Source: JAFGPL01 sp963781805
Lineage (GTDB): Bacteria > Bacteroidota > Bacteroidia > Bacteroidales > UBA10428
Assembly: GCA_963781805.1 (NCBI GenBank)
Contig: CAWAHF010000004.1
Coordinates: 2,852,001-2,916,000 of the forward strand
Reading direction: 5' to 3'
DNA length: 64,000 nucleotides
Below are positions 63,817 to 64,000 of the stretch, one piece after another. Within the stretch, counting starts at the first letter, position 1; every line of letters starts with the position of its first letter. Position numbers and translations under genes: made by a program. Under the pieces are notes generated by a model that made no database searches, was not told the DNA's origin, and worked only from the letters and a program-made list of their open reading frames with translations.

Positions 63817-63974
63817 CAGAGGGTTAAAATCAACATTTTTTCTGCAAGAAAACCCAACGTCAACTTTCCTGTTTCTAACTAAGTTGTAACCAAAAACCGT
63901 TTTTTTGCGTATATCATGCTTATTTATAAAAGCATAGAGATACAATTTAAATTAATCAAAAACAGGATATATTT

Positions 63975-64000
63975 ATGAGAAGAATTTTAATTTTAATGGG
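63975..64000 (+). CDS. Start of a further gene (cut by the window end)
   Basis: ATG at 63975 begins MRRILILMG, a basic-then-hydrophobic start that could be a signal peptide. Only 8-9 codons are visible, so neither product nor reality of the gene is certain. A gap of 158 bases follows priA. Confidence 0.4.

Overview
The window is AT-rich chromosomal DNA from a member of the Bacteroidota, most likely the Bacteroidales/Marinilabiliales side. Evidence: the type IX secretion genes sprA and porQ, SusC-style TonB receptors paired with DUF4249 lipoproteins, a short primary sigma factor without region 1.1, Bacteroidota-type promoter motifs (TTTG / TAnnTTTG), few Shine-Dalgarno sites, and tRNA genes without an encoded CCA. 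There is no phage, plasmid or large mobile island. Most of the window is core metabolism plus envelope genes, with an accessory stretch rich in small repeats at about 39.4-56.7 kb.

Layout. 1-0.46 kb: the end of an outer-membrane beta-barrel gene. 0.5-9.0 kb (minus strand): a complete tryptophan operon, trpE-trpG-(methyltransferase)-trpD-(GNAT)-trpC-(four-helix-bundle cassette)-trpF-trpB-trpA. It is preceded by a promoter and by a transcription attenuator that encodes a 19-residue leader peptide with four consecutive Trp codons. 9.0-12.6 kb (minus): clpX, clpP, trigger factor and tRNA-Leu, a protein quality-control cluster. 12.8-24.4 kb: a small membrane protein, pdxA, ruvA, the very large sprA, gcvH, and aspartate kinase on the opposite strand. 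24.7-36 kb (plus): mfd, coaX, an outer-membrane protein, a TPR protein, lptC, a small membrane protein, a CNNM/CorC-type protein and a PpiD-like foldase, forming an envelope-biogenesis run. 36-40 kb: tRNA-Gln, a YugP-type metalloprotease and a CocE-type hydrolase.

39.4-56.7 kb is the accessory part. A GIY-YIG nuclease gene sits beside seven 50-bp palindrome-bearing tandem repeats, and the whole is bracketed by about 71-bp direct repeats. Then come comM/yifB, two copies of a multi-hairpin element around a small secreted protein gene, a PorT-like barrel, two tandem TonB-receptor/DUF4249 pairs, a MITE-like element, a lipoprotein gene, rpoD, an EamA transporter, a cysteine-cluster protein, a 12-bp tandem repeat and a frameshifted diacylglycerol-kinase-family gene. 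56.8-64 kb (plus) returns to core genes: a barrel protein, porQ, cmk, ispH, pfkA and priA, and the first codons of one more gene.

Most notable: the GIY-YIG/palindrome cassette, whose palindromes change in a compensatory way and whose nuclease gene ends in a partial repeat; the Trp-codon attenuator; two broken genes (an in-frame stop in the four-helix-bundle gene and a frameshift in the lipid-kinase gene); the tandem receptor/lipoprotein duplication; and the MITE-like and four-hairpin elements. All statements come from reading the sequence by eye; no database search was run.
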